Of a stretch of 64,000 nucleotides of DNA, positions 11,690-22,436 are shown piece after piece. Positions within the stretch are counted from its first letter, which is position 1. Each line of letters begins with the position of its first letter. This DNA is from Neurospora tetrasperma FGSC 2508 (lineage: Eukaryota > Ascomycota > Sordariomycetes > Sordariales > Sordariaceae). Made by a program: the position numbers and the translations under genes. Where the stretch lies: the NCBI RefSeq assembly GCF_000213175.1, contig NW_009799102.1, forward strand, positions 45,370-109,369, read 5' to 3'. The notes below the pieces were generated by a model, which had not been told where the DNA came from, did not search any database, and saw only the letters and a list, made by a program, of their open reading frames with translations.

Positions 11690-14489
11690 GATAATATCTC
11701 GAGTATGGGATAGCAGAAGAGAGGACGGAAGAAAGCAAGAACGCGAACAAAGGATGGACGGCAAGGAGGAGGTCAAAGGATGAAATAGACAAACGGAAAT
11801 GGTTAATCAATTGCAAGGAAAGGTAGGTAAGGTATACGAACGGATGCATGTGCCCTGTCGGTGTTAATGTCACCGTCTGCAGTGCCCTTAATTAGCGTGG
11901 GACTTGGCGGTACAACGCCCGGAGTACCTAACATGTTTTTCGTTCCAACAAGGTGAGCAAGGGTCCCAGCTGTCTGGCAAAAGCGGCCAGCTGCATTTCA
12001 CATGGAATGGCGCCTGTCATTTTGTCACTGACTTGCCCGCTCTTGGGCATCTCCTGACACTAACAACTCGGTCAGGAGTTCTGTTCCTCTGAGTGGTTGA
12101 AGGGACGGCAATGCACGACACCAGGACCCCTTTGACTCCTTGGACTGGCCCTACGATGGAGATTATCGGTTTGCCCGGTGGGTACTGGTCACCCGCTCAG
12201 GGCCACTACTGACTTCATCTCCCCTCCGCTATTGTAGTGAGTGTATTGAGGGGATGGAGGGTACGTACAGATTAAGGGGGCAACATCCGGGGAGTCAACG
12301 TTGAACCTTACAACCACGGAGAACACCTCAGTTGCTTGTGAACTGTCGATACTTCCACATGACACACACAAAACCAGAATCCAGAAAAACAGACACGTGG
12401 GCAGGGGCACAAAATGAAACACTTATCCCGGTGTCCAGATCATACAGGCTAGCATTCTGACACCAGAGCGTCATCCATTGTAAAGAGCGGGGACAAGGGA
12501 ACCAACCTTTGAAGGATTAGACCTACTCTCCCGTCCTAGCTGCCTACAAAATCTCAACCACAATCCTTATGAACCTAAATCATGGATATCGCCAGTACCG
12601 AACTTGGTGTTATGCACCGAGTGGTGCAGCGAGGCAGGCACCGAACCCGACATCTGCAAAAAGAGGCTGCGGGGCCGTTTTGAGGTACCCTATGCATGCA
12701 AACTGCAACTCCCACTTCCCTTCCATTCAGGTGCCCCCCTTGCCAGGGCATGTTTTTCATGCTCGGACACCACTTCCACACCACCGACACCATGACAGAC
12801 TCAACGCCAGTCCTCTGCCCGAAAGATGCCCGAAAAATGCGCGAACACGGGTTCCTGAGGTCCCATAACCTACGGGGTACGTGGACAGCTTGAAGGCACA
12901 TACCGTAGTCGACTCGGCACCCTGGTACCTCATACACCTCAGTTCAGGTAATACTACTGATTTGGTTGCTAGCTCGAGAGCTCTGCTTAACTTTTTCAAA
13001 GATTTCCCATCTCATCCATACCGGTATAGTTTGCTCCATGAGTGTCTCGATGTGTCCTTGTGAGGCTTTGGAACGGGTTGGGATAGCGGATAGATCTTGT
13101 CTCGGGTACTATGAGTGCTAAGCTAATAAGAAACCACACGAAAATCAAAATTGGTGGTCACATAGACCACCCACTCATGTACAGAAGTAGTGTCCCAGTC
13201 GACGATCACGGCAACGAGGTGGAGATCATTCGATCTCAACTCATCAAGGAAGGTTACATGGTGAGGTCCATCGCCATTTAACATATTTCTTTAGAAAATA
13301 ACTTCAGAGTGCAACTGCTTGGCCTTTTTTAGTCAAGATGAAAGCAGACAATGCATGGTGATACAAGCAGGTACTGATCCAGTCATGGGTCAATGTACAC
13401 CTTATTGCGCCGTCCAAGGCTGAAACGTGGGCCGGAGCGCATCCCCAGACTCTCCGGATGCTCCCGGGCTCCCGGGGAAGACCCCACAAGCGAACCCGGA
13501 GATCTCGCCGGGCGGAGACTATGACCAGGCCGATAAGAACCGGACCCCCTGGTTGCCTGATTTTCGGAGCCGAGTCACGTGGTGGGAGAATCAAGGCGTT
13601 ACAATAAATGGCTCCCGAATCCACACTAAACTGGGAATATCTTGTGATCGCTGAAGAAGCAAGCTCGCTCTTTACCCCGGCAACAATCGATCGAACCCCC
13701 AGCACTGGACCGCGTTGCATTTGTCGAGCACTGACTGACACTTGAGTGACACGCAATTCTCCAGCCCAACGGGGACGACCGCTCCAAGTTTCAACCGCAA
13801 CCATCGCAACCACCTTCGGCCCGCCATTCGCCTGCAGCAAGGAACCGAGATTCAGCGACACACCTTTTTTTTGTTTTTTTTTTCCTTCCCGAGCCAAGAG
13901 ATCAACTACTTTACCACGACAGGCCACGATCCGACTGCCGATAGACGAGCGATCACACGTGATAGCCAACCAAAGCGATTTTGAGATTTGCAAGATCACC
14001 CAAAAAAAAAAAAAAAAATCATCGGCATCGATTTCCGAGTCCGCGCAAACAGACATTACATCGAGAAGCCATCTTCGCAACCGAAAGGCGGCTTCATATT
14101 ACCACATGCGGCGACCTGATTCGCATCTACCTACCCCAATTGAGATCGCTGCCCGGCGTGTTGGATAAAGGCTGCCGGTATGTCAACTCAAGATGCCTGT
14201 GGGAGACGCGACCCCCAAAGTGCGACGCGCGAGCGGGGGGCGCTGCATCGCGTTTAGTGGCTTGATTATAGTGGTCGGCCCCGAGCCTCGAGGGGTGCAT
14301 TTCTCTGGTGCTCTGGTCAAATGCCCCAAGTGGAAGCTCAAGACATGCGACCACACCACAACTACCTAGTCACCTACCAGATGCTTTACTTGACACAGTC
14401 ACTGACCATCCCAGATCGTGGCGCCGATTCACCTTCTTCCGCAACGGCGTGACAGTCCCCTCGATCTCCGGCGAGGTGGAGTCTGGGGC
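11690..14489. other. Intergenic: 2.8 kb divergent promoter region
   Basis: Space between the three-exon gene (-) and the bromodomain gene (+). It holds an A17 tract (14002-14018) and a short T-rich run near 13865-13882, both upstream of the bromodomain ORF and probably in its promoter or 5' leader. A 258-codon minus-strand ORF (13304-14080) covers the same DNA but looks non-coding. No RNA gene recognised. Confidence 0.5.
14002..14018. repeat. A17 homopolymer tract
   Basis: Seventeen consecutive A residues, about 470 bases upstream of the bromodomain start codon; a likely promoter or 5'-leader poly(dA:dT) element. Confidence 0.9.
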
Positions 14490-17400
14490 ATGACTACCAC
14501 GAGCCGCGACGCTTACACTCCCCTCGAATCGCTGTTCCTGCTCCGCGGCATCGCTAAACACGGTCTCGACCAGCAGGCCTTTCACCGCATCGCCGACCTT
14601 CTTCAGCAGAACCACCTCATCAAGCTTGCTCCCTCGTACGATGCCGCGAGACTGAGGCCCGAGCCTCTCCAGGAGCTCTTCCTCCACCTGCTGTGGGACG
14701 AGCTGAAGCAAGAGCACGACACCCCAGGCCCCAAACCCGATGGAGATCTGTCTCCGAACTCGAAACGGCGACGCTTGCAGCCCCCGCCGCTGCCCACTCT
14801 GAGGGAAGCCCATCAATATGTGCCCAAGATCGAAAGCCTTTACCGGAAACTCGAGCAGACATACGTCAACCAGACTCTCCAGGAGATTGACCAGTACGAG
14901 AGACACTATGACCGGCTTCAAACTGAGGTGCGGGTGCTAGAGCAGGCAGTTGCTCGGGACGAGGAGCAGGAGAGGAGGCAAAAGATTTCAGATGGTGTAC
15001 CGGCTCAGGACGGTCCCGTGGCACATAAGCAAAGTCCGGCTTTGGGTTCGGTTCCCAGTCCAGTTGCCGTTCAGGGTCCCGGGGCTAGGCTGCCTAATGG
15101 CGCCAGTCACGGTCCTTCGCCAGTTGCTTCACCGCGGATCGCTTCACCACGACTACCGCCTCCGCAATCTCAGTCTCCCCGTACTCCTTCGACTCCCCAG
15201 CTACCGATACCTACTCCTCCTCCTCCTCCTCCTCCTCCTCCCCCGCCGCCGCCGCCGCCGCCGATTCCACCGCAGCTACCGCCCCAGGTATCCGCTCATA
15301 TACCGCCACGGCCCGAAGTCGCTCGTCATGCGAGCGTGCCGTCTCCCACGACTCAGCTACCGCCAGTCAGGTCGAGTCCCGCACCGTTGCCTCCTACTAC
15401 GCTGCCTCCGACTCTACCCCCGACTACAACGGCAGCATTGCAGCCACAGCTGGTGAGCTCTCCGCGGTTGGGACATCACAACATTCCTCGGGGTCCGATT
15501 ACGTCCGGTCCTGGTTCTCCAAGGCCTATGACTGCCGGTAGTGGGATACCGCATGTCCTTCAACCCCCAGCTTCGTTCTCCCAGGCGCCTCCTCAGCCAC
15601 CTCAGCCACCCAAGCCTTCGACTCCTACCGGAGGACTGCCACGACTAGACAGCATTGCAGGACCTTCGAGACAGTCTCCGGTTCTTCAGACTGCTCATCA
15701 CCCTGCAACTACTCTCCCTCAGCCACAGCCACTGATCCCTGGACAGGCACAGGGTGGGCAACTCAAATGGGAGCCTCCATATCAACCACAAGCTGGCCAT
15801 CGTTCTATCTTGGGCCCTGGACAGCAACATCCCCATTACAGCCCTGTATCACAACCTGCCCAGCCGCTGCACTCGCCTAGGCTGCCTTCGCATCCGCCAC
15901 CTCAGCAGGTACAGCAACATCCAGTGGTAACAAGGCCACCCCAGCCGCCACCTATGAAGCCGCAGGTCTTGATACCTCCTCAGACTGGCCAACATTATGC
16001 TCCTCCTTTGCAGCCGGCGCCTAATAGGGCCATGTCCGACTCACCTGGTCCGAGTCCTGTTCGGCAACCGGTGGCTTCTAATGCGGCTACGGGAATACCC
16101 AGGGCTAATTACCAGCAACATCCCTCGCCATATCCTCCATATCATCTTCCCCAGCATCTGCAGCAGGGTGCTGCGGTTTCTTCACCGCCGCAATCGCCGT
16201 CTGCGATTCCACCGAGACTTACTCATGGGTTGGCTGCTCCTCAGCAGCAACGATCGCCTCCGCCGCTGCAGCCACAACAACAGCAGTCGCCTCAACATCA
16301 ACCTCAGGCGCTACAGGCTCCTTCGCCGTTCAGCCAGCCGGTTACGACGTCTATGGCCCCGTCGCCGTCTTTGGCACCTATTCAGTCGGAGGTACAGAGG
16401 GCTTATCCTTCGCCATACCCACCTCAGCTACCGCAGCCTTCTCATCCACCACAGGCACATCCGCCGCAAGCGCCTCATCCGCCTCAAGTGCCGCATCAAC
16501 ACCCGCCGCAGGCACACCAAGTTCCTCAGGTGCCCCAAGCATCACAGGCTCCTCAACCTCATGTTCCACGGGCACCACAGGTTCATCCAACGCCACATCT
16601 ACCGCATCCACCGCAGGCTCCCTTGCCCCAGGTTACCCAAGCTCAATCACCGCGGATTCCCCCGATCACTCATGCTCCTCAGCTACCGGTCACCCATGCG
16701 CCGCATGTACCACATCCACCGCAACAGCAACAACAACAACAACAACAGCAGCAGCAGCAACAACCACAACAACCACAACAACCACAGCCCCCGATCCCAC
16801 AACACAGGCCACGCTCGCATTCTGCCGCGACAACTTATTCCGGACCCCGGTTCAGCCCCATCACTTCGGTCACTACTACTCTGGTACCTCCCGCAAAACT
16901 GGGTCTCGGCACTGGCACCAAGTGGGTGTCTGCAGCTAGTGCGTCTACCCCTAAGCTACCTGATGTCCGGTCTGGCGGTGATGAGATTCGGCCTCCTGCG
17001 TTTGAGCCACTTAGTCCTGTACAGCAGCCTGCGGTTTTGCCAACGGCCAGGCAAGATGCAGCCAGACCTTCTCCGGCTCGACAGCCGACGAATGAAACGT
17101 CTCGAGCTAGGGGAAGCATCCCTCTCGTTGGTCCCCAACCTACCCCGGCGTCACAGGCTCGTCAGCAAGCAGCTCAGAAGGTATCAAGGCCACTGGATAA
17201 ACCAACCGCTTCTGAACAACCCAGCACGGTGAAGGAAATTGCTAGAGAATCCGCCAAGGAGCCTGAGCCAGCCACCAGTGTCAAGAACGAGGTGGACACG
17301 CCCCGGGCTACAATGGACACGGGTGATACGACAGCAGACGAGAGTGTCGCTGGTAAGCGTCAAGCAGCTCGACAGGCGAAGCGTAAACGGGATGAGCTAT

Positions 17401-18407
17401 CACCCACTCCGGCTGCCACTCCCGCCGAAGCCACTCCCAACGGCAACGCAACCCCTGCCAACGAAAAATCCCAACAAGAAACACTCGCGACGGCGTCAGC
17501 CACACCACCCGACGCACACAGAGTCCTTTGGAGCCGCGGTTTCCACAAAGTTAGTGCCTCTGCCATGGAACAAATCGTTCGCCATCGCTCTGCCAACATG
17601 TTTGCGGCGCCCATCCGCGAGAAAGACGCTCCCGGTTATCATAAGGTGATACTGCAGCCTCAAGACCTTAAATCCATCCGGGCCGCCATCGCCCACGGCA
17701 ACCGTTCCGCCACCCAAGCTGCCGCTGCCCTACCGGGTGGAGACCCGGGACATATGCTGGTCTGGCTGCCGCAAATGGAAGAGCTCGTCCCCCCCAGGGG
17801 CATCATCAACACGGCCCAGCTGGACCGCGAGCTGGCGCACATGTTTAGCAACGCCATCATGTACAACCCAGATCGCTGGCACGGACCTGGGAGTTCCTTC
17901 CTAGCGGAAAGAGAGGAAAGGACTGATGATAACAATCAGGCAGGTGGGCACGGCCACGGTCATCCAGGGGATGTGCTGGGATACAAGGTGGACGAGTTCG
18001 GCGTGGTAAAAGATGCGAGGGCAATGTTTTCCGAGGCCGATTCGCTGTTGGCGGACTTGAGGGTTGCGGAGGATGGGAGGGTCAAGTCGATGATGGAGGA
18101 CGGGACGCTGCAGAAGATGCCGTCGGTGAATGGAAGTCAGAATCATTCCAGGCAGGCGAGTAAGGGGGGTGAGAAGGCTGAAGAAGAGCAGAAGGAAAAG
18201 GATAAGCCTAGTGGTGACGGTGATAAGGAGAAAGACAAGGATGGTGATGTATCAATGATCGGCGATAAGGAGGAGGAGGCACAAGTGGATGGGAAGGTTG
18301 ATGAGGAAGCGGATGGAGAAGGGACGGCGACTGAGACTGAAACTGCTGGTGGGAGCAATGGTAATCCAAGCAAGCGGAGGAGGGTGACAAGAGGGGAGAA
18401 GGGTTGA
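14490..18407 (+). CDS. Bromodomain protein, BRD8/Bdc1-like (putative NuA4 subunit)
   Basis: A nuclear acetyl-lysine reader, by resemblance a subunit of the NuA4 histone acetyltransferase complex (fission yeast Bdc1, human BRD8). The ORF is a single exon. I take the ATG at 14490 because MTTTSRDAYTPLESLFLLRG opens a compact helical N-terminal domain (about residues 1-60); an upstream in-frame ATG at 14418 adds 24 unlikely residues. The product is 1305 residues. After a short coiled coil (about 115-165) comes a roughly 700-residue Pro/Gln/Ser-rich region with a polyproline run (about 243-258) and polyglutamine (about 744-758). The bromodomain lies near the C-terminus (about 1010-1150), with IMYNPDRWH resembling the conserved helix-C asparagine region. 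The tail is Glu/Lys-rich and ends with a basic SKRRR nuclear-localisation-like cluster. The BRD8 assignment rests on architecture and is moderate. Confidence 0.8.
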   Translation: MTTTSRDAYTPLESLFLLRGIAKHGLDQQAFHRIADLLQQNHLIKLAPSYDAARLRPEPLQELFLHLLWDELKQEHDTPGPKPDGDLSPNSKRRRLQPPPLPTLREAHQYVPKIESLYRKLEQTYVNQTLQEIDQYERHYDRLQTEVRVLEQAVARDEEQERRQKISDGVPAQDGPVAHKQSPALGSVPSPVAVQGPGARLPNGASHGPSPVASPRIASPRLPPPQSQSPRTPSTPQLPIPTPPPPPPPPPPPPPPPPIPPQLPPQVSAHIPPRPEVARHASVPSPTTQLPPVRSSPAPLPPTTLPPTLPPTTTAALQPQLVSSPRLGHHNIPRGPITSGPGSPRPMTAGSGIPHVLQPPASFSQAPPQPPQPPKPSTPTGGLPRLDSIAGPSRQSPVLQTAHHPATTLPQPQPLIPGQAQGGQLKWEPPYQPQAGHRSILGPGQQHPHYSPVSQPAQPLHSPRLPSHPPPQQVQQHPVVTRPPQPPPMKPQVLIPPQTGQHYAPPLQPAPNRAMSDSPGPSPVRQPVASNAATGIPRANYQQHPSPYPPYHLPQHLQQGAAVSSPPQSPSAIPPRLTHGLAAPQQQRSPPPLQPQQQQSPQHQPQALQAPSPFSQPVTTSMAPSPSLAPIQSEVQRAYPSPYPPQLPQPSHPPQAHPPQAPHPPQVPHQHPPQAHQVPQVPQASQAPQPHVPRAPQVHPTPHLPHPPQAPLPQVTQAQSPRIPPITHAPQLPVTHAPHVPHPPQQQQQQQQQQQQQQPQQPQQPQPPIPQHRPRSHSAATTYSGPRFSPITSVTTTLVPPAKLGLGTGTKWVSAASASTPKLPDVRSGGDEIRPPAFEPLSPVQQPAVLPTARQDAARPSPARQPTNETSRARGSIPLVGPQPTPASQARQQAAQKVSRPLDKPTASEQPSTVKEIARESAKEPEPATSVKNEVDTPRATMDTGDTTADESVAGKRQAARQAKRKRDELSPTPAATPAEATPNGNATPANEKSQQETLATASATPPDAHRVLWSRGFHKVSASAMEQIVRHRSANMFAAPIREKDAPGYHKVILQPQDLKSIRAAIAHGNRSATQAAAALPGGDPGHMLVWLPQMEELVPPRGIINTAQLDRELAHMFSNAIMYNPDRWHGPGSSFLAEREERTDDNNQAGGHGHGHPGDVLGYKVDEFGVVKDARAMFSEADSLLADLRVAEDGRVKSMMEDGTLQKMPSVNGSQNHSRQASKGGEKAEEEQKEKDKPSGDGDKEKDKDGDVSMIGDKEEEAQVDGKVDEEADGEGTATETETAGGSNGNPSKRRRVTRGEKG
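15215..15263 (+). repeat. CCT/CCG trinucleotide run coding polyproline
   Basis: Consecutive CCT codons followed by CCG codons encode about 16 prolines inside the bromodomain gene. The block structure (CCT run, then CCG run) suggests two separate slippage expansions. Confidence 0.85.
16722..16764 (+). repeat. CAA/CAG run coding polyglutamine
   Basis: A mixed CAA/CAG tract encodes about 14 glutamines in the bromodomain protein and continues into a CAA-CCA pattern (Gln-Gln-Pro). Confidence 0.85.
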
Positions 18408-19685
18408 GATGTTGGTGCATAAGGACGATGTTGAAGAGTATGTATCTGTTAAGGACAGAAAATTTGTGGCTGTAATGATCATCGCACATGATTTCGCTAT
18501 TACTCCCCCTCTGTTTAGATGCTGGTCTAGACTTTATGGCTGAGTTGATCCCCATATCGAAAATATAAACAAAGTTAGCAACTTCATAGCCATCACTCCA
18601 ACATCTTCGCTCTGCGACTCTCCCTCCTTTTCTTGGCTGAAAATTATTTTTAACAATATATATATATATGTATATTTCAATGGTTATGAATGGTCGTACT
18701 TATTGTGCTCTCAAAGGGAAGAAAAACAAGGAAAAGAAGAAAAATTATTCAAATATGTCACGTCAAAAAAATGAACCCAACTATAAGGAATGGAGTATGA
18801 TTACCACTAAACTAACTCCGCCATATACTCAGTCGATTTGGTATCATCAAGTCAGAACACTTCGTGGCGTCGTATTAAGACTTGAGGGATCTAACTTGGT
18901 GCAACTTCATGACCTCGTACTGTACCATTTGATACCTTCAATTTCAATTTATGCCATTGAAGAATACCTCTATGTATCCAATTTTGATTCCCATGGTGCA
19001 TTCCTACCTCTACCTTGTTGCCTCCCTTTCTCTCCTTTGTCTTCTGCAATTTCAACAGAAACACCACGTTTGAATGAGGGAACGAACAAGTGATACAAGA
19101 TAGTGCGTCAAGTATATTTCAATGACCGTTGTGAAGTTCATCTTCAAAAAGAAGAACATAGAAGGTAGAGGTGGAAAGGCGCTTACACGCCATCCGACCA
19201 GACTACATAAATACAAAATAAAGTCCAGTCACTAATAGGACGAACTGAAGAAAAGAATAGAAAGGCGCAAAACGGAGTGCCGCCTTCCAAGCCAACATAA
19301 AGCCAACTCAATCCAACCTGTGCCCATTGCAAACAATCCTAGAGGTATTCCAGCCCGTATCCAGCCTGATGTTGGGTATCCAGGTATCCAGGTAGTCCCA
19401 TCCCTTCCTTCCATCCACTTTTTGATGCAACTTGATACTTAATTCCATGTACAATGATAGTCGACATTATCCAGCACTGCCAGCTTTTTGTGCCTTTGTG
19501 CTGCTAACAGGCCACGACCCGAGAGAGCGAGTGTAGTGGGTATACAAACTTTTTCGCATGTTACCTCCTCTTCCTTATACAATTCCCATCATCTTCATCG
19601 TACTCGTCACCCCTCAAAACCAATATCACCACCCACTCCTCCTCCCCTTCCTCCCCGGAGTCAGCTTCGCGATTCCAATGTCCCA
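18408..19685. other. Intergenic: AT-rich convergent 3' region
   Basis: About 1.3 kb between the 3' ends of two convergent genes. From about 18540 to 19130 the DNA is visibly AT-richer than its surroundings, with an (AT)n stretch near 18658-18675. A 141-codon plus-strand ORF (18668-19093) lies inside; its composition (Lys/Asn-rich, no motif) gives no support for coding. Confidence 0.55.
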
Positions 19686-22436
19686 CTAAGACTTTAAACC
19701 TCTCTGATTCTCCTTCCCTGCCGCCCTCGCCTCCGTAGCCGCCGTTGGCGCACTAAAGCTCCTAGTCCCTTCGCCAGGCGTCGTCATCACGTCGGTGCTC
19801 TTCTTAAGCACACCGGCATAGCTCAAGTCATTGCTGATGACCCTGGCCTTGCTCGGCGACCGTGTGCGCTTGCTCGGCGATAGTGGTCGTCTGGTAGGTG
19901 AAGCGTTCCTCTGCTTGTTCGGGGAGGGCGCGCGCTTGCTGGGGGACTCGGGTCTCTTGTTCGGCGATGGAGCGCGCCCCGACTTGTTTGGTGACGCGTC
20001 TCGTTTCTTGGGGGTGGGGTCCCGGTCTCTGTCCCGCTTCTCGGGGCTGTCTGGCCGCTGTTTTTCGGGCGAGGCGGGACGTTTTACTGGCGAGAGGGGT
20101 CGCTTCTCGGGGGATTGAGGTCGGGATTTGATCTCACGACTTCGGCCGCGTTCGCGGCGCTCGCGGATCATGGCCAGGGCTTCTTCCCGGGATACAGGGA
20201 GTTCACCCCTCGATTCCGACCGCGATTTGGTGATGTTGATGTCGCCGTCAATGTCCATTGCGTTTTCGCTGGTGGCGCTAGCGACGCTTCCCTTCGAAGG
20301 GGTTCTGAATATCATGCCAAGGTCTGCATTGGTAGACGCCTCCTTGAGAGGAACCTTGGTCGTGATGGTGCTTGAGTTCATGGTAGATCCAAACATCGAT
20401 GCGTGCGCTAGGCTGGAGGGCGAGTAGCCTAGCTTAGACTCGGAGAGGTGATCGATATGTCGTGAGGCGGGCCCCGGAGTGTGGTTAGGTGGTTGCGGCT
20501 GTGACTTCTGGCTATCGTGGCTGGAGCGGGAGTTAGCCCTATCCCCTTCTGCTCCCTCGTTCTCCCTTGGTTGAGGGGGTGGTACGTTTTCTTTTTGTTC
20601 TTGACTGTTGCTATGAAGCACGGGTTCTTCCCAGTTGAGATGGCTTTGCTGGATGCTAGTGGTAGCCGTAGCGGTCGAGGCAGTAATGGTTTGTACCGAT
20701 CCAGACATGACGGAGCTGATGACCGAGGAGGCTGGTATCGTAGGAATGTTCCCCATCACATCGCTGCTGATTGACTCGGCATACCGCTTGTGTGGCGCCG
20801 TCAACAAACTCTGCAACGACGCCCTCTCCGAGTCCAGCACATAGTCGGGCACACCGTCACTATCCGGTGTCCTTCGATGTCTCGACATGACACTATCCTG
20901 CATCTCCGACCAAGCTTGTGACTCGCCCATTCGGGAATCCGCCATGCGTGAGGACTGATCGGTTGTCCGCTGGTGTCGTTGTCGCTTGTAGAGGCCTTCA
21001 CGCTCTTTCGCGCCGTTAACGGGCACGGCGGGTACTTGTAGCTTGTCCAACTCCTCCTGTGATACGGTACGGAAGATCCCCTGCTCTGGTAAAAAGACTT
21101 TGCTTTTCTGCCCCGACTTCTTTGCACTTTCGGCCCTGAGCTGCTCAGTCTTCGTCCTCTTAGCCGACGGAGGCGAGACCTTGTCCCCGCAGGGTGATGG
21201 TGAAGCGTCCCTAAGAATCACCAGATCACCCGCATCCGTGACTTTGTGAGGGCTGATTTCCGACCACTTCCTTTTCGCACCGTCCATGCCCCCGATACTT
21301 GGCCTCTTGGAAGCCGCCCGGGCGCCGGCGCACATTTTAAGGTTGCATTCAACTTCCATGAAAGCGATTAGCTCCAAAGCACGATCAGCTCGTTGCTTCT
21401 CCCACTGCCAGAGTTCTTTGAGTTCTTCGATTTCGGATTCACTTGTCGCGGAATGGCTGAGGTCGGCGGTGTGGTGGATATAAGACTTGAGAGCGGCGAA
21501 GTCGTCTTCTGGTTGTGGTGGTTCCATGCCGCCCATTTCGACATCTTTCGACTCCGGTAGTGGTATCTTTCCCTCGGCCGCAATGCGTGCCAGCTCCTCG
21601 CTCTTAGCTAGCGCCTTGAACGCGTCCCTTTCCATCTCCAAAGTATTGATGTGTTCCAGCGCTTTGTTCAGTTGTTCTTGGAGCCCGGCCAAGACATTTC
21701 TCGCTTCGATGGCTTCCTGTTCGCGCGCCTGTGTTCGTCCCTTTTGTTGCTCGAGTTCTTCTTCGGCAGCCTTTTGCGCGGCTCGGCTGGTGTGCAGTTC
21801 CGTTTCGGCGGTTTTCAAAGCGGTGCGAGTGGATTTGAGCTGTTTTTGCAATTCGACAATGTCGGACTGCGCTTTGAAGGCCTCCTTGCGCGCTTTGCGG
21901 ATCTCCTTCTCCCAGATGGCTTGGGTGTGGGCGAGGGATTCCTTGGCGCGACCGTAGTCCTCCTGGGCATTGAGAAGCGATTAGTTCCTGCTCAAAGAAA
22001 AAGGAGTGTGGTGGGGCGAAGGGATGGACAAACTTACCATAACAACTTCCAGTCTGTGGGAAACCTTTTTCTCCCTCTCCTTCCCTTCCTCAACCTGCTG
22101 CCTCAGCACCTTGACCTCCTCACGCAGTCGTCGCACTTCGGCCTCTGCCTCCTCGCGCCCGAGCACGGCTCGCTGGAGAGCGGCATCGGTTGTTTTGCGC
22201 TCCTGCTGTTTGGCATGGAGGGCCATCGAGTTGAATTGGCTGACCTTTTCGGCAACCGAGTTGTCGCGACCGTCTTTGGGCGACAGTAAGGAGGGGCCTT
22301 CGCGCTGTTGGTTGTGGGAAATGGGCTGTAGGGGATCGGGAGGGCTGATGGTGAGGAGGTTGACGCTGTGGTCGTCGCCGCCTCCTATGACGGGGGGCTC
22401 TTTCGGCGAGTCGGGAAGACCCGACGACGCTTCCAT
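19686..22436 (-). CDS. Coiled-coil protein with C-terminal SPxK array, function unknown
   Basis: Exons are 22038-22436 and 19686-21962, joined across a 75-nt intron (donor gtaagt, acceptor cccag, phase 0); the product is 891 residues. I do not recognise the family. The N-terminal 70 residues are Pro/Ser-rich. A long coiled coil follows (about 75-245), spanning the splice junction as EVVM/EDYGRAKE, with a second helical stretch near 300-330 (ELWQWEKQRADRALEL). A basic KRKWSE segment and Ser-rich region come next. Residues about 748-841 contain a dozen SPxK/TPxK-type units, the motif found in histone H1 and sea-urchin sperm histone tails and a CDK-site signature. Together these suggest a phospho-regulated nuclear or spindle-associated scaffold; that is inference. 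Confidence 0.8.
19838..20122 (-). repeat. Degenerate array coding SPxK/TPxK units
   Basis: About twelve degenerate units, spaced 5 to 11 residues apart, encode SPEK, SPVK, SPNK, SPSK, TPKK and similar. The nucleotide units have diverged, so the array is old rather than a recent tandem expansion. Confidence 0.8.

Noticed and set aside
13304-14080. A 258-codon minus-strand ORF upstream of the bromodomain gene
   Set aside because: It includes translated A17 and T-rich tracts (a poly-Phe run) and no domain; it overlaps the likely promoter and leader of the bromodomain gene.
15950-17232. A 411-codon second-frame ORF (from 15997) inside the bromodomain gene
   Set aside because: Arg/Leu/His-rich frame-shift reading of a Pro/Gln-coding repeat region; no independent support.
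18668-19093. A 141-codon plus-strand ORF in the AT-rich island
   Set aside because: Starts within an alternating AT run, Lys/Asn-rich, no motif and no splice continuation.
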